A stretch of DNA of 64,000 nucleotides from contig JAWZYV010000169.1 of assembly GCA_038373885.1 (NCBI GenBank), positions 682,001-746,000 of the forward strand, in the 5' to 3' direction. Source of the stretch: Cheiracanthium punctorium (Eukaryota; Arthropoda; Arachnida; Araneae; Cheiracanthiidae). Shown piece after piece: positions 25,155-35,681 of this stretch (the first letter of the stretch is position 1; each line of letters starts with the position of its first letter). The notes beneath the pieces are model-generated. The model saw only the letters and a list, made by a program, of their open reading frames with translations. It made no database searches and had not been told where the DNA came from. A program made the translations under genes and the position numbers.

Positions 25155-25900
25155 ACCGGCAAGGCAAAGGGGGCAACTGCCCAGTGCCTACAGATTTTAG
25201 GGCCCAAAAATCTTACATCTTACACTTTTGTAGTTTTAAAATAAAATTACAAAGGATTAAAAAAAATTCAGAAGTTAAATAATTTTTTTAATTATAAAGT
25301 ATGAACAATGAAAATAATTCAAATTTACATTTGTATAAATTAATTTAAACTTATTTTTAAGTCTTCGAAATGCTCTATATCGATATAGCATACCAATATG
25401 TAGGAAAATAGCTAACCACATTTGTAAAGAGAATCTTTAGCGTTAAAAAATAGCAAAATTTTTCAATTATTTGTTATTATAAGAAATATTTACAAAAATG
25501 ACTAAACTGTTTGTATTCCATATATGTTATGTTAGCAACTGTGATATAGCATTTCGAAGTAACGTTTAACTATCTGTTTCTTTGATTTCAGATTACTTAA
25601 CACAAAATTTGTGTTAAGTAAGTAAACCCATTCTATATTTCCAAATATGGAAATTCTTCAAAATAAAATACAATTATACTACGAAATTGATTTCAAAATC
25701 AGTTGTTTGTCTCGATTTTGGCCAGCGGCAGTATTGCTCATGAGTGTTGCGAAAGTTTTAAAACATGTGTTTCTCTTATGTTTATTCCCTATTAGTAGAG
25801 TCTCTAAATCACACATAAAATTATTTTAATTTTGATGCATCCCATGGGGGAAAAAGAATAACATATCGCCCACTTATCAATCTGGCCAGAAAACCGCTTA
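25155..25900. other. Interior of the AAGCTTGA element, no gene
   Basis: Begins with a GC-rich relic ('gcaaggcaaagggggcaac') and continues AT-rich. The 60-codon frame at 25647..25829 has no recognisable motif. Confidence 0.45.
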
Positions 25901-25929
25901 ATAATTCACTTCAAACTTTAGTTATAGCT

Positions 25930-26095
25930 GCACAAGGCTCCGGTGGCTGAATGGATAACGCACTCGGCTACGAATCGAAAGGTCCCGGGTTCTATTCTAG
26001 CCACGGACACTCGATGGAAACAGATTAAAATAACTTAAAATTACAGCATAGAGGGGGAAAATGCGCGGAAAAATAAAGTATGCGGGCGCCCCGTG
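25930..26095 (+). repeat. tRNA-Arg(ACG)-like SINE or pseudo-tRNA
   Basis: GGCTCCGGTGGCTGAATGGA matches a tRNA 5' half with box A. The anticodon arm TCGG-CTACGAA-TCGA places ACG in the loop. Box B is GGGTTCTATTC, and the T-stem is broken (CCGGG against TCTAG). The 3' acceptor strand ('ccacggacac') pairs only partly and no CCA-proximal terminator is visible. A decayed tRNA gene or the head of a SINE fits better than a functional tRNA. Confidence 0.5.
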
Positions 26096-26425
26096 TATTT
26101 AGAATTTTTTTTTTTGGAAATTTTTTAAGCTTGAAATGTCAAGCTTAATGCAAGCTGAGCAAGTGTAAACTAGAACACTTGATTCAAGCTTGCATCAAGC
26201 TTACACGCCTGGAATTTTCAAGCTTAATTCAAGCTTATTGACTTGATAAATCAAGCTTGCTGCAAGTTTGATGCAAGTTTGCTGTGCTGTCTGGGAAGGA
26301 ACATTAAATTATTCCCATTTTATTTACTGCGGTGCAGTTTTGTCCGGTTAGTGCTAATTTATACCTTTGTAACAGAAGGAATCTTTAACTATTTTAAATT
26401 AGTTTATTATTTATTAAACATTTCA

Positions 26426-26864
26426 ACTGGCATCCCTGGAAATGAGGAGGCAGCTCAACTTGCCAAGGAAGGGAGAGATCTCAATGATGGAAATATCAAC
26501 AGAGTCACTCTTGACTATGTGAATGCGATTGCAAGGTACCGTCTAAGAGAAAACACCATTAAAAGAGACTCGCAGATTTGTGAAATAAACGCTAATAGGG
26601 ACCTCATTAAAACTATTACTCGCCTTAGAACAGGCCGCTATCGAGGCATGAAAATCCAAAGAGATGGCAATAGAATCTACCGTCTCTGCAATAATTGCGA
26701 TAATATTCCACTGACTCCAAAACACATTTTTGACTGCCCTGCCATTTTAAGATCTCTGGCTCAGCTCGGGGGATTCTCCCCCCTTTGACATCGAAAAGAG
26801 TCTATACTCCGATAACATCAAGGAGATAGCCAGCTGTGTTCTGCACGCTCATGGTAATCTATAG
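26426..26864 (+). pseudogene. LINE ORF2 C-terminus: RNase H end plus Cys-rich tail
   Basis: The frame starts inside the last RNase H motif (TGIPGNEEAAQLAKEG, where the E-(E)-A-x-(D/Q) region normally carries the final catalytic Asp; here it is Gln-Leu). A ~100-residue tail follows with RLRTGRYRGMKI and the Cys/His cluster CNNCDNIPLTPKHIFDCPAI, typical of arthropod RNase H-bearing LINEs. A frameshift at the C6 run near 26778 moves the last ~30 codons (ending HAHGNL, stop 26862..26864) into another frame. RT and endonuclease are absent because of 5' truncation. It is not closely similar to the LINE at 50-56 kb. Confidence 0.7.
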
Positions 26865-26894
26865 ATCTTCCCATGGACACGACACCAACCAACT
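26426..26894 (+). mobile_element. 5'-truncated LINE insertion with 10-bp target duplication
   Basis: AAACATTTCA occurs immediately before (26416..26425) and after (26895..26904) a 469-bp segment coding the C-terminus of a LINE polyprotein and a short 3' tail ('tggacacgacaccaacc'). This is the classic result of incomplete target-primed reverse transcription. It landed in the right half of the hAT element. Confidence 0.75.
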
Positions 26895-27289
26895 AAACAT
26901 TTCATTCTAGAGATAAAATAGAAAATAATTGCGCTTTTCTGAAAGGATTAAAAAAATTAAAACAACGAATAAACTCGACACAAGCTGCACGCTGCAGTTG
27001 TCATTATTTCCTATTAACCCTAGACAGTCTCGTTGCAAAGAAGCAAGCTCTTGGTTCTCGTTGATTTAGATTTCTAGTGAGTTAAAATGCTAAATCATTT
27101 TATATTCATTTTTTGGGGGTAACTGCATTTTATTTTCAAAGCATATTTAAATAAAATAAAATAAAAATTATTAATTCAAAACAATCTAAAATATAAACAA
27201 TCACCCCACCTCCTTAGGGGATCGGGATAAAAATATTAAACGATGACCGGTCCACGGCGATGAAAAGGTTGGGGAGCATTGATTTAAAA

Positions 27290-30200
27290 TACTGTTGGAA
27301 AATTTGCCTGTGTAAATTTTTATTACACTTTGCTGTCAAAAACTATATTTACGTTTTCGAAACAAATAATCTGCTAAATTGTAGAGAAAGGTGTCATAAA
27401 TGCATATGCATATCATGTTATCCTATTTGCCTTTTAAAATCCTAAAAATAAAAAAATAGAAAATTAAATTATAAAACGTTGGAATACGTTCCCCGGTTTT
27501 CCAAATATATGCTGCAACAAAAATAAAATTAAACTTCAGAGTATATTTTAATTTCCAAAGCATTACAGATACACTACTAAATCAAATATTTTCATAAAAC
27601 CTTTTACTTCAATGCGGTTCATTACATACATTTATTTGAAAAATGTACAAGTCCATTTTAATTGAAGAGATTTAATTATTTTAAATATTCAGGCTGTTTC
27701 ACCATTCTTTACAAGATTTTTTTAATCTACTACGGGGTATCACTATTTTGTAACCCAGAAGATGCGATTAAAAGTACCTTAAAAGTGTGGTTAAGAAATT
27801 GCTGAGTAAGTGTTCAATATGATATAGAATATACTAACTTAATTATCTACAGTTAAGTAATATTGAGTAGATGAGGACATGAATAACCTTACCTTTGTCT
27901 TCATATTAATCTATGCAGGTACCTGTTTGTAGAATAAGCTACAAAAACAGCAGAATTAAATTATTAAAAAAATATTTTATAAAATAATTTAAACTGCAGT
28001 ATATATAATCCATTCTCTTAAAGCTTTTCGAAATTGAATCGATTCATTATGTTCCTATTGAAAAATACTCTTTTAGAAATTTCATCATTAGAAATATGTT
28101 TCAAAAGGATTAGAAAATCCACTTAAAGAAATGTATTGTGTTGACAAGCAAATTCCTTCTATTGTTAGATCCATTATCATGATGAAAGGCAACCTTTCCG
28201 ATTAGGCAAATATGTTCGTTAAAAACAATTCTTTTAAAATATGACCATCGTAATTTTTAATCTAGTAATCCGCATATCACTTTATTTGATAAAAGTATGT
28301 CGGCTCTATAACTGGAAACTCAAATTACAAAACGTTCTAGAGTATGAAGGGATTTTTATGGCAGAACTTCATCATTATCACTCATTTCTTAAATCGTGAA
28401 GACAAAAAAAAAAAAATGTTCACTTTGTCAACTATTATAATCTATCTGATTAAGTTTATAACTTTAAAGATTTCGAAAAATCACTAAAAATCTGGAAAGT
28501 GGCAAATATGTTGATTTTTTAAAGTTGAACACACTTTTTTTTCTGTATTTTGAAAGAGGTATTTGTTCAAAATTTAAATCAATAATTTCAACCTGGAGAA
28601 TTAGTATAAATAATAATAAATGAACAAACAAAATGAGATTTTTATATTTATTTATATGATATACAGGGTGCCTAAAAATTCTCACCTAGTACATTTATTT
28701 CTTAAATATTGATCATAGCTGTATGCGATGTATGGGGAAGCTTTCTCCAGGTTCACACCCCAGGACGTGATGAAAGAATAAAACTCCGTATAGTGACAAT
28801 TACATTTTATTTTAACATATCACCACATAAACATCAAAATTATAAAGTCCTGCGATGGCTGAGCAGACCTCCTCAAAAACGCAGGTTCACTAGACAACTG
28901 CTAAGGCGAGAATGATGATCAGAAACTCAAGCCAAGAGGTTATTACGGAAGCAAAAACACGCCACAGGGCATGCCAAACAAAGCGCGAAAATAACGTGAC
29001 GCCAGTAGGCGTTAAGAACATTTCTATATAATTATTTTTGAATCCCAGACATGCCAACGGATAAAACAAACAACCTATCAGCTAAATTGCAACCCAAAAG
29101 AAAGACAATGTTATTTATAGATTTGATACCATATATGGTCATAAACAAATCATGGGAACAGAAATGCTAGGCTTTACCAATGCAAAAGTGAAATAAAAAG
29201 GAAAAATAAATGAAAACGGAAGGTTGCTTTTAAATACGGTAGGTGCAGAAAAAACACTTTACAGGCGAAGGGAAGAGAAATCCAAATCGAAAGTGCAAAG
29301 AATAAATTTTGAACACAGATTAAATTTAGAAATAATTAACAATTAAGTAATTGATAATTAAAAATAAGATATGTGATGATCTGCATCACACGATGAATTA
29401 CCAAGTTCCATCAAAAAATCAGATTTTTATGGTATCGATTAAAATTTTCTGGAGGTTAAATCTAAATAAACAAAAAAAAATTTTTTATACGGTCCCTGTA
29501 CAAAAAAAAAGTCTTGTAGATTGTGCCCAATAATTAATTAAGTTATGTACAAAATTTTCAGTTTTTCTTCTCAAAAGGGTGAAAGATACATTTAACAAAG
29601 TTGGTAAGGGGCTATATAATACCAATAATAACAGAAGTATGTAATTGTGCAGTCATTGTTTTTTATCGTAATTCATAAGCGAGCTCTGAAATGTGATCAT
29701 TTGACTTGATTTTTCCCCTTTGGTAGACATTAAAAAGCAATTTAAGTTAACATGAAGTTCTTTTTATACCTCCGGCATCTTTTAGGATAAATTTTCAAGT
29801 TTTTCTACATCACCACATTAATGCACGGTGTCCATTTTTGTAACTCGGAATTTTTTTGTACGGGGACCGAAAGAAATTTAAATTTTCTGTTCAGATTTCT
29901 TCTTCTGAAAACTTGAATCAATTTTGTAAAATTTTGTGCCTTTTCTGACATAACTTTGTAATGATAACTTTCAAAGAGAAAGCTCTAAAAAACTTGGAAA
30001 AAAAACTTTCTTTTTACAGCTAGGTAAATCGGAAGATTTATTTAAGTCATGAAAACGTAGATGCTTTTCCACGATGAGTCATTTCTAATGTCACTTCTGA
30101 AAACTAAGATGATGAATCTATAGCCCATGATTTTTGAAAAACAATATAGGTATTCTCAGCGAGTCGGAATGTGAAATCTGGAAAGTACACGCCATTTTGA

Positions 30201-31717
30201 TGGTTACGAGCTTTATATTGCCATAATTGCCACCCGATATTTAAGTTTCATTAGCACACATTCTCCTTGAGATCGACTCGACTTAGAGCTTCGTTGTAAA
30301 ATTGTCTATCCGTCTTAGGCAACAAGTTTTTCGACCTATAGGGTGCCCCTATTACAAAATGGCCAACGCTTGCGGTTTTAGAAGTGAAGTGGTCTGCGGG
30401 TGAATGACCAAAAAAAATGCCCGAAATTATAAAAAAAAAATAATCCAGTTTTAATTAGTGGCATCAAAGTTACGTCTATTCAATTTTCGATTTGAAAACG
30501 ACGCCCTCTGAAAAAGAAAAAAAAAAGAAAAAAAAAAAAAAACATTTACTTATTTTTCGTTGAGAAATGTCTATCTTAAAATTTCTGGAAACCTGAGGAA
30601 CTATGCCAAATTAATTGAAAACGAAAAGCAAGAAATTGTTTTGTTCGCGGCGCAATTTTTAAGTTTTAGATTAGTTGCAATTAAAAGTGACTTAAAAGTG
30701 TTCTTAAGAAAATACTGAGTGAATGTTTAATATGGTTTTTGATGGGGCTTATCAAACTCGTGAAAAAACAATTCTCTATCATATATTAGATGAGCTTGTT
30801 GGAGCAGCTGAAAATTGCGGAAAATCAGTAAAAATCAGATAACTGGGATTTTTAGAAGCTCGAAATCCCTTACGGCTTATTCCATATCGTTATGTATAAA
30901 GAACCAAAGTGATAAGTCAAACGATGTGGAACTGGAAACGAAATCATACAAAAAGTGTTTCGTTTTGGAGTGGTACAGTACGGAACAGATGCTGTCGGAC
31001 ATCTCAGAATTTTCATTCCTCATTGTCATTATAAAACCTTGGGCATAGTTACGAAACCTTAAACCAACATCTAATCACCAAGCCTCTATAAAGAGGATGG
31101 CGTAGCATTTCGTATGCTAACACATACTACTATTTCCAGATTTCTAGTACGGTAGCTGCATATTTGCTCATGTCTTTAATTTACCGTCTGAATTATGAAA
31201 AACAAGGCACGATTTTTCAAAGAGACTATTAAACATTTTTAGATATTCTTCAAAAAAAAAACTGATTCTGCACTGCAAATCGAGTTCCCCAGTCGATTTT
31301 CTGCATAGAAGAATTTCTTCTTTGCAGAATATTAAAAATAACCAAAAATGAATCCCTTAAATGTTGTTTGAAGAATAAATAACTTTCATTGTTTTTTTCT
31401 GGCTACAAAAATTAGAGACAAAAAAAGACAGATATGCTAATTGCCGTATACCTAAAAATAGTCTCATTAAATACGTATTTCCAAGATATATTCCTAAGTA
31501 AAGGCTTCGAGTTTAGTGTTGGAAATTGTGTTCATGTTTTGATAATGGCATATGGGGAAGTGTGGGTGTAATACATTTTTTATAAGAATCAGACTGAACT
31601 GCGGTTTTGATAGATGTATGATTGTGTGTGTTATCTGTAAAATTTATTTACTTATACGTCTATACGCAAACGAGAACATCTATTTTCGTTATTTCCGTAC
31701 TTTTGCGAGTTCTTATA
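27290..31717. other. AT-rich stretch with minor repeats
   Basis: No gene supported. Contains a mariner-like end (TACAGGGTGCCTAAAAATTC at 28662) without a partner found, a ~20-bp inverted repeat (CGGTCCCTGTACAAAAAAA at about 29489 against its inverse at about 29873) and a ~60-bp diverged direct repeat (27760 and 30680). A/T runs lie at 30505..30540. Confidence 0.5.
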
Positions 31718-32702
31718 TCTTATAAATAAAAATGAAATTCTGTTTGTTTGTGGATTTGATTCGTATACAAATCCACAAAAATGGACCTATCAGCCTGAAA
31801 TTGGGCACAGATGTGTAAAATAATATAGAATAAAAGATAGTCCACTTTAAAACTTTGAAAGTCCACCCGTTCCCGGAATTTAAGAGATTTTTTGTGTTCT
31901 CCACGCAAAAAGCTTTCCGAAATTGTAACCCCTGTAGTCAAAAAAGTGTGAAATAAGGATCGTGGTTGCCATGTGTGGCGATTTTGCCGAATAAAATGTT
32001 TTAAATTCTCAAAGTAAAAATAAAAGAATAATAATGATTTTTTTTTGTTAGTTTATATTCGTAATGTTATTTTTTTAAAATTATAATATCGTGTGCATAG
32101 GAAATCGGACCAGGAATGAAATGTTTTATACGCAAAACAATAAGAATTGAAGATTTCCGAGGCTAATATGTTAAAATTTTTTAGTTTGGCGAAAAAATAA
32201 AATGGCTCAAATGCCGAGAAAGTGAGTTCTAGCGGTTTACACTGTTTCCGGCTTGGCGAAATTTACTGAGAGCTTAAGGAAACGCATTTTTGAAAACAAG
32301 TGCAAAGGTTTTATTAGAATACAGCGTTAAATTTTAATGATCCGTGCGGAAATAATGCAGTTATTAAGAGATTTCAAGCGATCTATCTTCAGCATTCTCG
32401 CCAATTGAGTGCATTGATTTTAGTTGGGGGAAATCCGCCAAATTTCAGAAAATTGAAATCTTCGCATTTAGTACATCGAGGTAACGATGAATGAAACATG
32501 TTATAGTTGATAATTTAAAAAATGAGGCTGTAATAAGGGATTCCACTTTTCAAAAAAATGCCTGGCGGTCGAACCATTTCCCATTTTGATTGCTGCTAAG
32601 TCAATGCTTCGAATGATTCCCTGAAAAAACTCTTGCAAAATGGCGTATGTTGGCACTTTGGTGAGGCTTAGATTTGAAACTGGATTTTATTTGAGACTGG
32701 TA
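31718..32702 (+). mobile_element. Helitron segment A (5' part)
   Basis: The 5' end TCTTATAAATAAAAATGAAA follows A at 31717 and is the same terminus as segments B and C. A perfect 9-bp hairpin (GTGGATTTG/CAAATCCAC) sits 33 nt in. It runs collinear with B and C for ~985 bp, to 'tttgagactggta', where Helitron D begins. The 3' half with the CTCF-like repeats and terminal hairpin is missing here. Encodes no protein: open frames over 31713..31941 are shadows. Confidence 0.7.
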
Positions 32703-33612
32703 TCTATATTAATAAAACAATGTGTGTAAACTGTTTGTTTGTCTGTGTCTCGCGTAGCTCGCAAACGGGTGATCGTAGACCTACCAAATTTTGAACGGAA
32801 ATTCTCCATGACAGGTTCCGACACACCTCGAAGCGATTTTTTCAAAATTCGAACTATTTTAGGAAATATCGATAAAAACGTATCGCAAAAGGCTAATTTT
32901 TGCTTTCCGCCATTTCGTAATTGTAACCCCACAGTGCATTAAGCGACAATTAAGCTTATATAGGTTGCCACATTCGGCAGTTCATTAAATGATTCAGACT
33001 CTTGAAGTAAAATTAAAAGAATAACGATTTTTTTTTAATTTTGACTAGATTATTTGTAAGGTTGTTTTTAAATTAAAATATCGTATGCATGTGAAATCAG
33101 AGCGGGAATGAAATGATTTATACTCAAAAGAAAAATAGAATTTGGAAATTTTCCGAAAATAAATGTGCAACTTTTTAATTGGGCGAAAAATAAAAGGGGT
33201 TGATGTCCGATTTTGTGGAGAATTCTGTCGCTTGGCGCTATTTATCGTAATTTAATCGTCTGCTATTTGGGTTATGAATACACCTGCGTATAAGTTTTTG
33301 AAATTTTCATTCAGTTGGAATTGTGCATTTTTCTGAGCAGCTTTTCTGCATCTATTTCTAATATATTACATCCAGAAAAAAGGATGTTAGAAATATCAAT
33401 TTTAATTTTGTTTAATCACACTCATGAATAATGATACACTTTCCAACTTAATAAAAGAAGGAACGAAAATAGGGAAGACCCATGGATTATAACACTTTTT
33501 ATATATAGCACTTTAGTGCGTATTTAAAATCTGAAAGTGTGTCAGATTTTCTATGATTCTAGCGCTTGGCGCAATTTAATGAGAGGGTATTTTTAAAAAC
33601 AAGCGTAGGTAA
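32703..33612 (+). mobile_element. Helitron segment D (diverged relative, 5' part)
   Basis: A different Helitron 5' end, TCTATATTAATAAAACAATG, follows A at 32702, inserted in segment A. Its second half (for example 33540..33605, 'tagcgcttggcgcaattta', 'aaaaacaagcg') aligns with the middle of A/B/C, so it is a diverged family member. It is cut at 33612 by the start of copy B and no 3' hairpin was found. Confidence 0.55.
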
Positions 33613-35679
33613 TCTTATAAATAAAAATCAAATTCTGTTTGTCAATTTGTTGATTTGGGTAGTATACAATTCCACAAAAATGGACCTGTCAGCCTGAAAT
33701 TTTACACAGATATATGTAAAATAATATAGAATAAATGATAGTCCACTTTAAAACTTTGAAAGTCCATCCTTTCTCGGAATTTAAGAGATTTTTTATGTTC
33801 TCCACGCAGAAAGCTTTATGTAATTGTAACCCCTGTAGTGAAAAAAGTGTGAAATAAGAATCGTGGTTGCCATGTGTGGCGATTTTGCCGAATAAAATGT
33901 TTTAAATTCTCAAAGTAAAAATAAAAGAATAATAATGATTTTTTGTTAGTTTATATTCGTAATGTTATTTTTTTTTTTTATTATAATATCGTGTGCATGG
34001 GAAATCGGAGCAGGAATGAAATGTTTTATACGCAAAACAATGAGGATCGAAGATTTCCGAGACTAATATGTAAATTTTTTTAGTTTGGCGAAAAATAAAA
34101 TGGCTGATAGGCCGATTTTTAGAAAGTGAGTTCTAGCGGTTTGCACAGCTTTAGGCTTTTTGGCGCAATTTACTGAGAGTTTAAGGGAATAGCAATTTTG
34201 AAAAGAAGTGTATAGGTTTTCTTAGAATACAGCATGAAATTTTAACTATCCGTGCAGAAATAATGCAGTTATTAGGGCATTTCAAGCGATGTAGCTTCAG
34301 AATTCTCGCCAATTGAGTACATTGATTTAACTTGGGGGAAATCCGCCAAATTTCAGAAAATTGAAATCTTCGCATTTAGTACATCGAGGTAACGATGAAT
34401 AAAACATGTTATAGTTGATAATTTAAAAAATGAGGCTGTATTAAGGGATTCCACTTTTCAAAAAAATGCCTGGCGGTCAAACCATTTCCCACTTTGATTG
34501 CTGCTAAGTCAATGCTTCGAATGATTCCCTGAAAAAACTCTTGCAAAATGGCGTATGCTGGCACTTTGGCGAGGCTTAGATTTGAAACTGGATTTTACTT
34601 GAGACTGGTATATATAATAAGACTGGTTATAGATAAAAATGAATGTTGGTATGTGTGTAGGAGGTTGAAAAACTCAGCTCCGTTTCACCGATCACCATGA
34701 AATTTGGTTCACCTAAGTCTTTTATCATGGAGAAGGTTTTTATGCTATCCGTTTTCCTCTAACTTGCCACTAGCTGGCGCAGCAGAACGTCGAATTCTAT
34801 TCCGTTTAGCCGTTTGCTATGCGAATATCGTCCAACCAATTTCTATGAAATTTAGTACACGCGGATATTAGAACACGGAGAATATTTTTCACTATCCATT
34901 TGCTGTAACTTACCGCTAAATAGCGCTGCAACGCATCAACTTCTATACCGTTCGACCGATCGGCATAAAATTTTTTATACTTACACATTTGAGCACGAAG
35001 AATATATTCTAACTGTGTTACTTTTGATGTTACTCACCACTAGGTGGCACTGCAATGCATTATTATTTTAACTCGCCACTAGATGACGCTGCAGCATGCC
35101 AAATTTTTGACCATTCAAACGGTGGCTATGAAAATCAGTACTCATAGCTATTTGAACAATGAGAATATTTTGGCGTTATCCATTTTCCTATAACTCGCCA
35201 CATGACGGCGCTGTAGCAAATCATTTCTTTAATTAACCACTAGATGGCCCTGCAGTGTATCACTTCTTGACTGTGCGAATGATCGCCATGGAAATAGGTA
35301 TACATAGATATTTGAACACGGGGAAGAGTTTGGCACGATCCATTTTCCTATAACTTGACACTAGATGTCGCGTCAACACATGAACTTCAGGACTATTCAG
35401 CCGATCGTCATGAAAATTCGTATGCATCGATATCTGAATGCGAAGAATATTTTCGCCGTATCCGTTTTGCTAAAACTCGCCACTAGATTGCGCTACGCCG
35501 CATCGCCTTCTGCACCATAAAATCGATTGCCTTGAAATTCAGTATGCATGATTATTGAACACAATATAACGCGATATCCATTTTGCTATATCTCTTTATT
35601 ACAATAAATAGTAATCACAACAAATATTAATGTCAAAAAGTCCATTCATTCCCGTGCGAAGAACGGGTACTTCAGCTAG
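33613..35679 (+). mobile_element. Complete Helitron copy B
   Basis: Starts TCTTATAAATAAAAATCAAA after A. Ends in a 5-bp stem hairpin (CCCGT-GCGAAGA-ACGGG), then TACTTCAGCTAG and T. Length 2067 bp. The first ~1000 bp match segment A. The rest is a degenerate array of 120-160-bp units, each with an ATGAAA-x-TTGGTATAC-like half and a CCACTAGATGGCGC-like half. No Rep/helicase, so non-autonomous. Confidence 0.8.
34767..35495 (+). promoter_or_regulatory. Array of CTCF-core-like motifs in Helitron B
   Basis: Plus-strand matches to CCASYAGRKGGCRSY: CCACTAGGTGGCACT at 35037 (15/15), CCACTAGATGACGCT at 35076 (14/15), CCACTAGATGGCCCT at 35237 (14/15), CCACTAGCTGGCGCA at 34767 (13/15) and CCACTAGATTGCGCT at 35480. 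All are in one orientation and one lies in nearly every unit. The match is visible; binding is inference. Confidence 0.45.
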
Positions 35680-35681
35680 TA

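Larger units (their letters stand above)
24857..26295. mobile_element. Unclassified TIR element with AAGCTTGA subterminal arrays
   Basis: Perfect 13-bp terminal inverted repeats, CCCAGACAGCACA and TGTGCTGTCTGGG. Both subterminal regions (about 24868..25022 and 26125..26275) are packed with AAGCTTGA/TCAAGCTT words in both orientations, the arrangement of transposase-binding arrays in some cut-and-paste transposons. No transposase is recognisable in the ~1.1-kb interior, which instead carries a tRNA-like repeat. No clear target duplication beyond AA was found, so the superfamily is open. Confidence 0.6.
24792..27281. mobile_element. hAT (Charlie-like) element with nested insertions
   Basis: The left TIR CAGTGGTCCCTAACCCTCGG continues into GGCCACGGTCCGG. 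The right end, in reverse, reads CAATGCTCCCCAACCTTTTC then GCCGTGGACCGG. Flanks ATTTAAAG (24784..24791) and ATTTAAAA (27282..27289) match at 7 of 8 positions, the 8-bp duplication of hAT transposons. Near its right end 'cagtctcgttgcaaagaag' resembles the 3' region of Charlie/ZBED-type hAT elements as I remember them. No intact transposase remains. Two younger elements interrupt it: the AAGCTTGA-rich element (24857..26295) and a LINE fragment (26426..26894). Confidence 0.65.

Noticed and set aside
26243..26425. N-terminal part of the 181-codon frame before the LINE fragment
   Set aside because: It spans the right TIR of the AAGCTTGA element, hAT sequence and the target duplication; only the part from 26426 is genuinely coding-derived.
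28662..28915. Mariner element starting TACAGGGTGCCTAAAAATTC
   Set aside because: Only one end is visible; no inverted partner within a reasonable distance.
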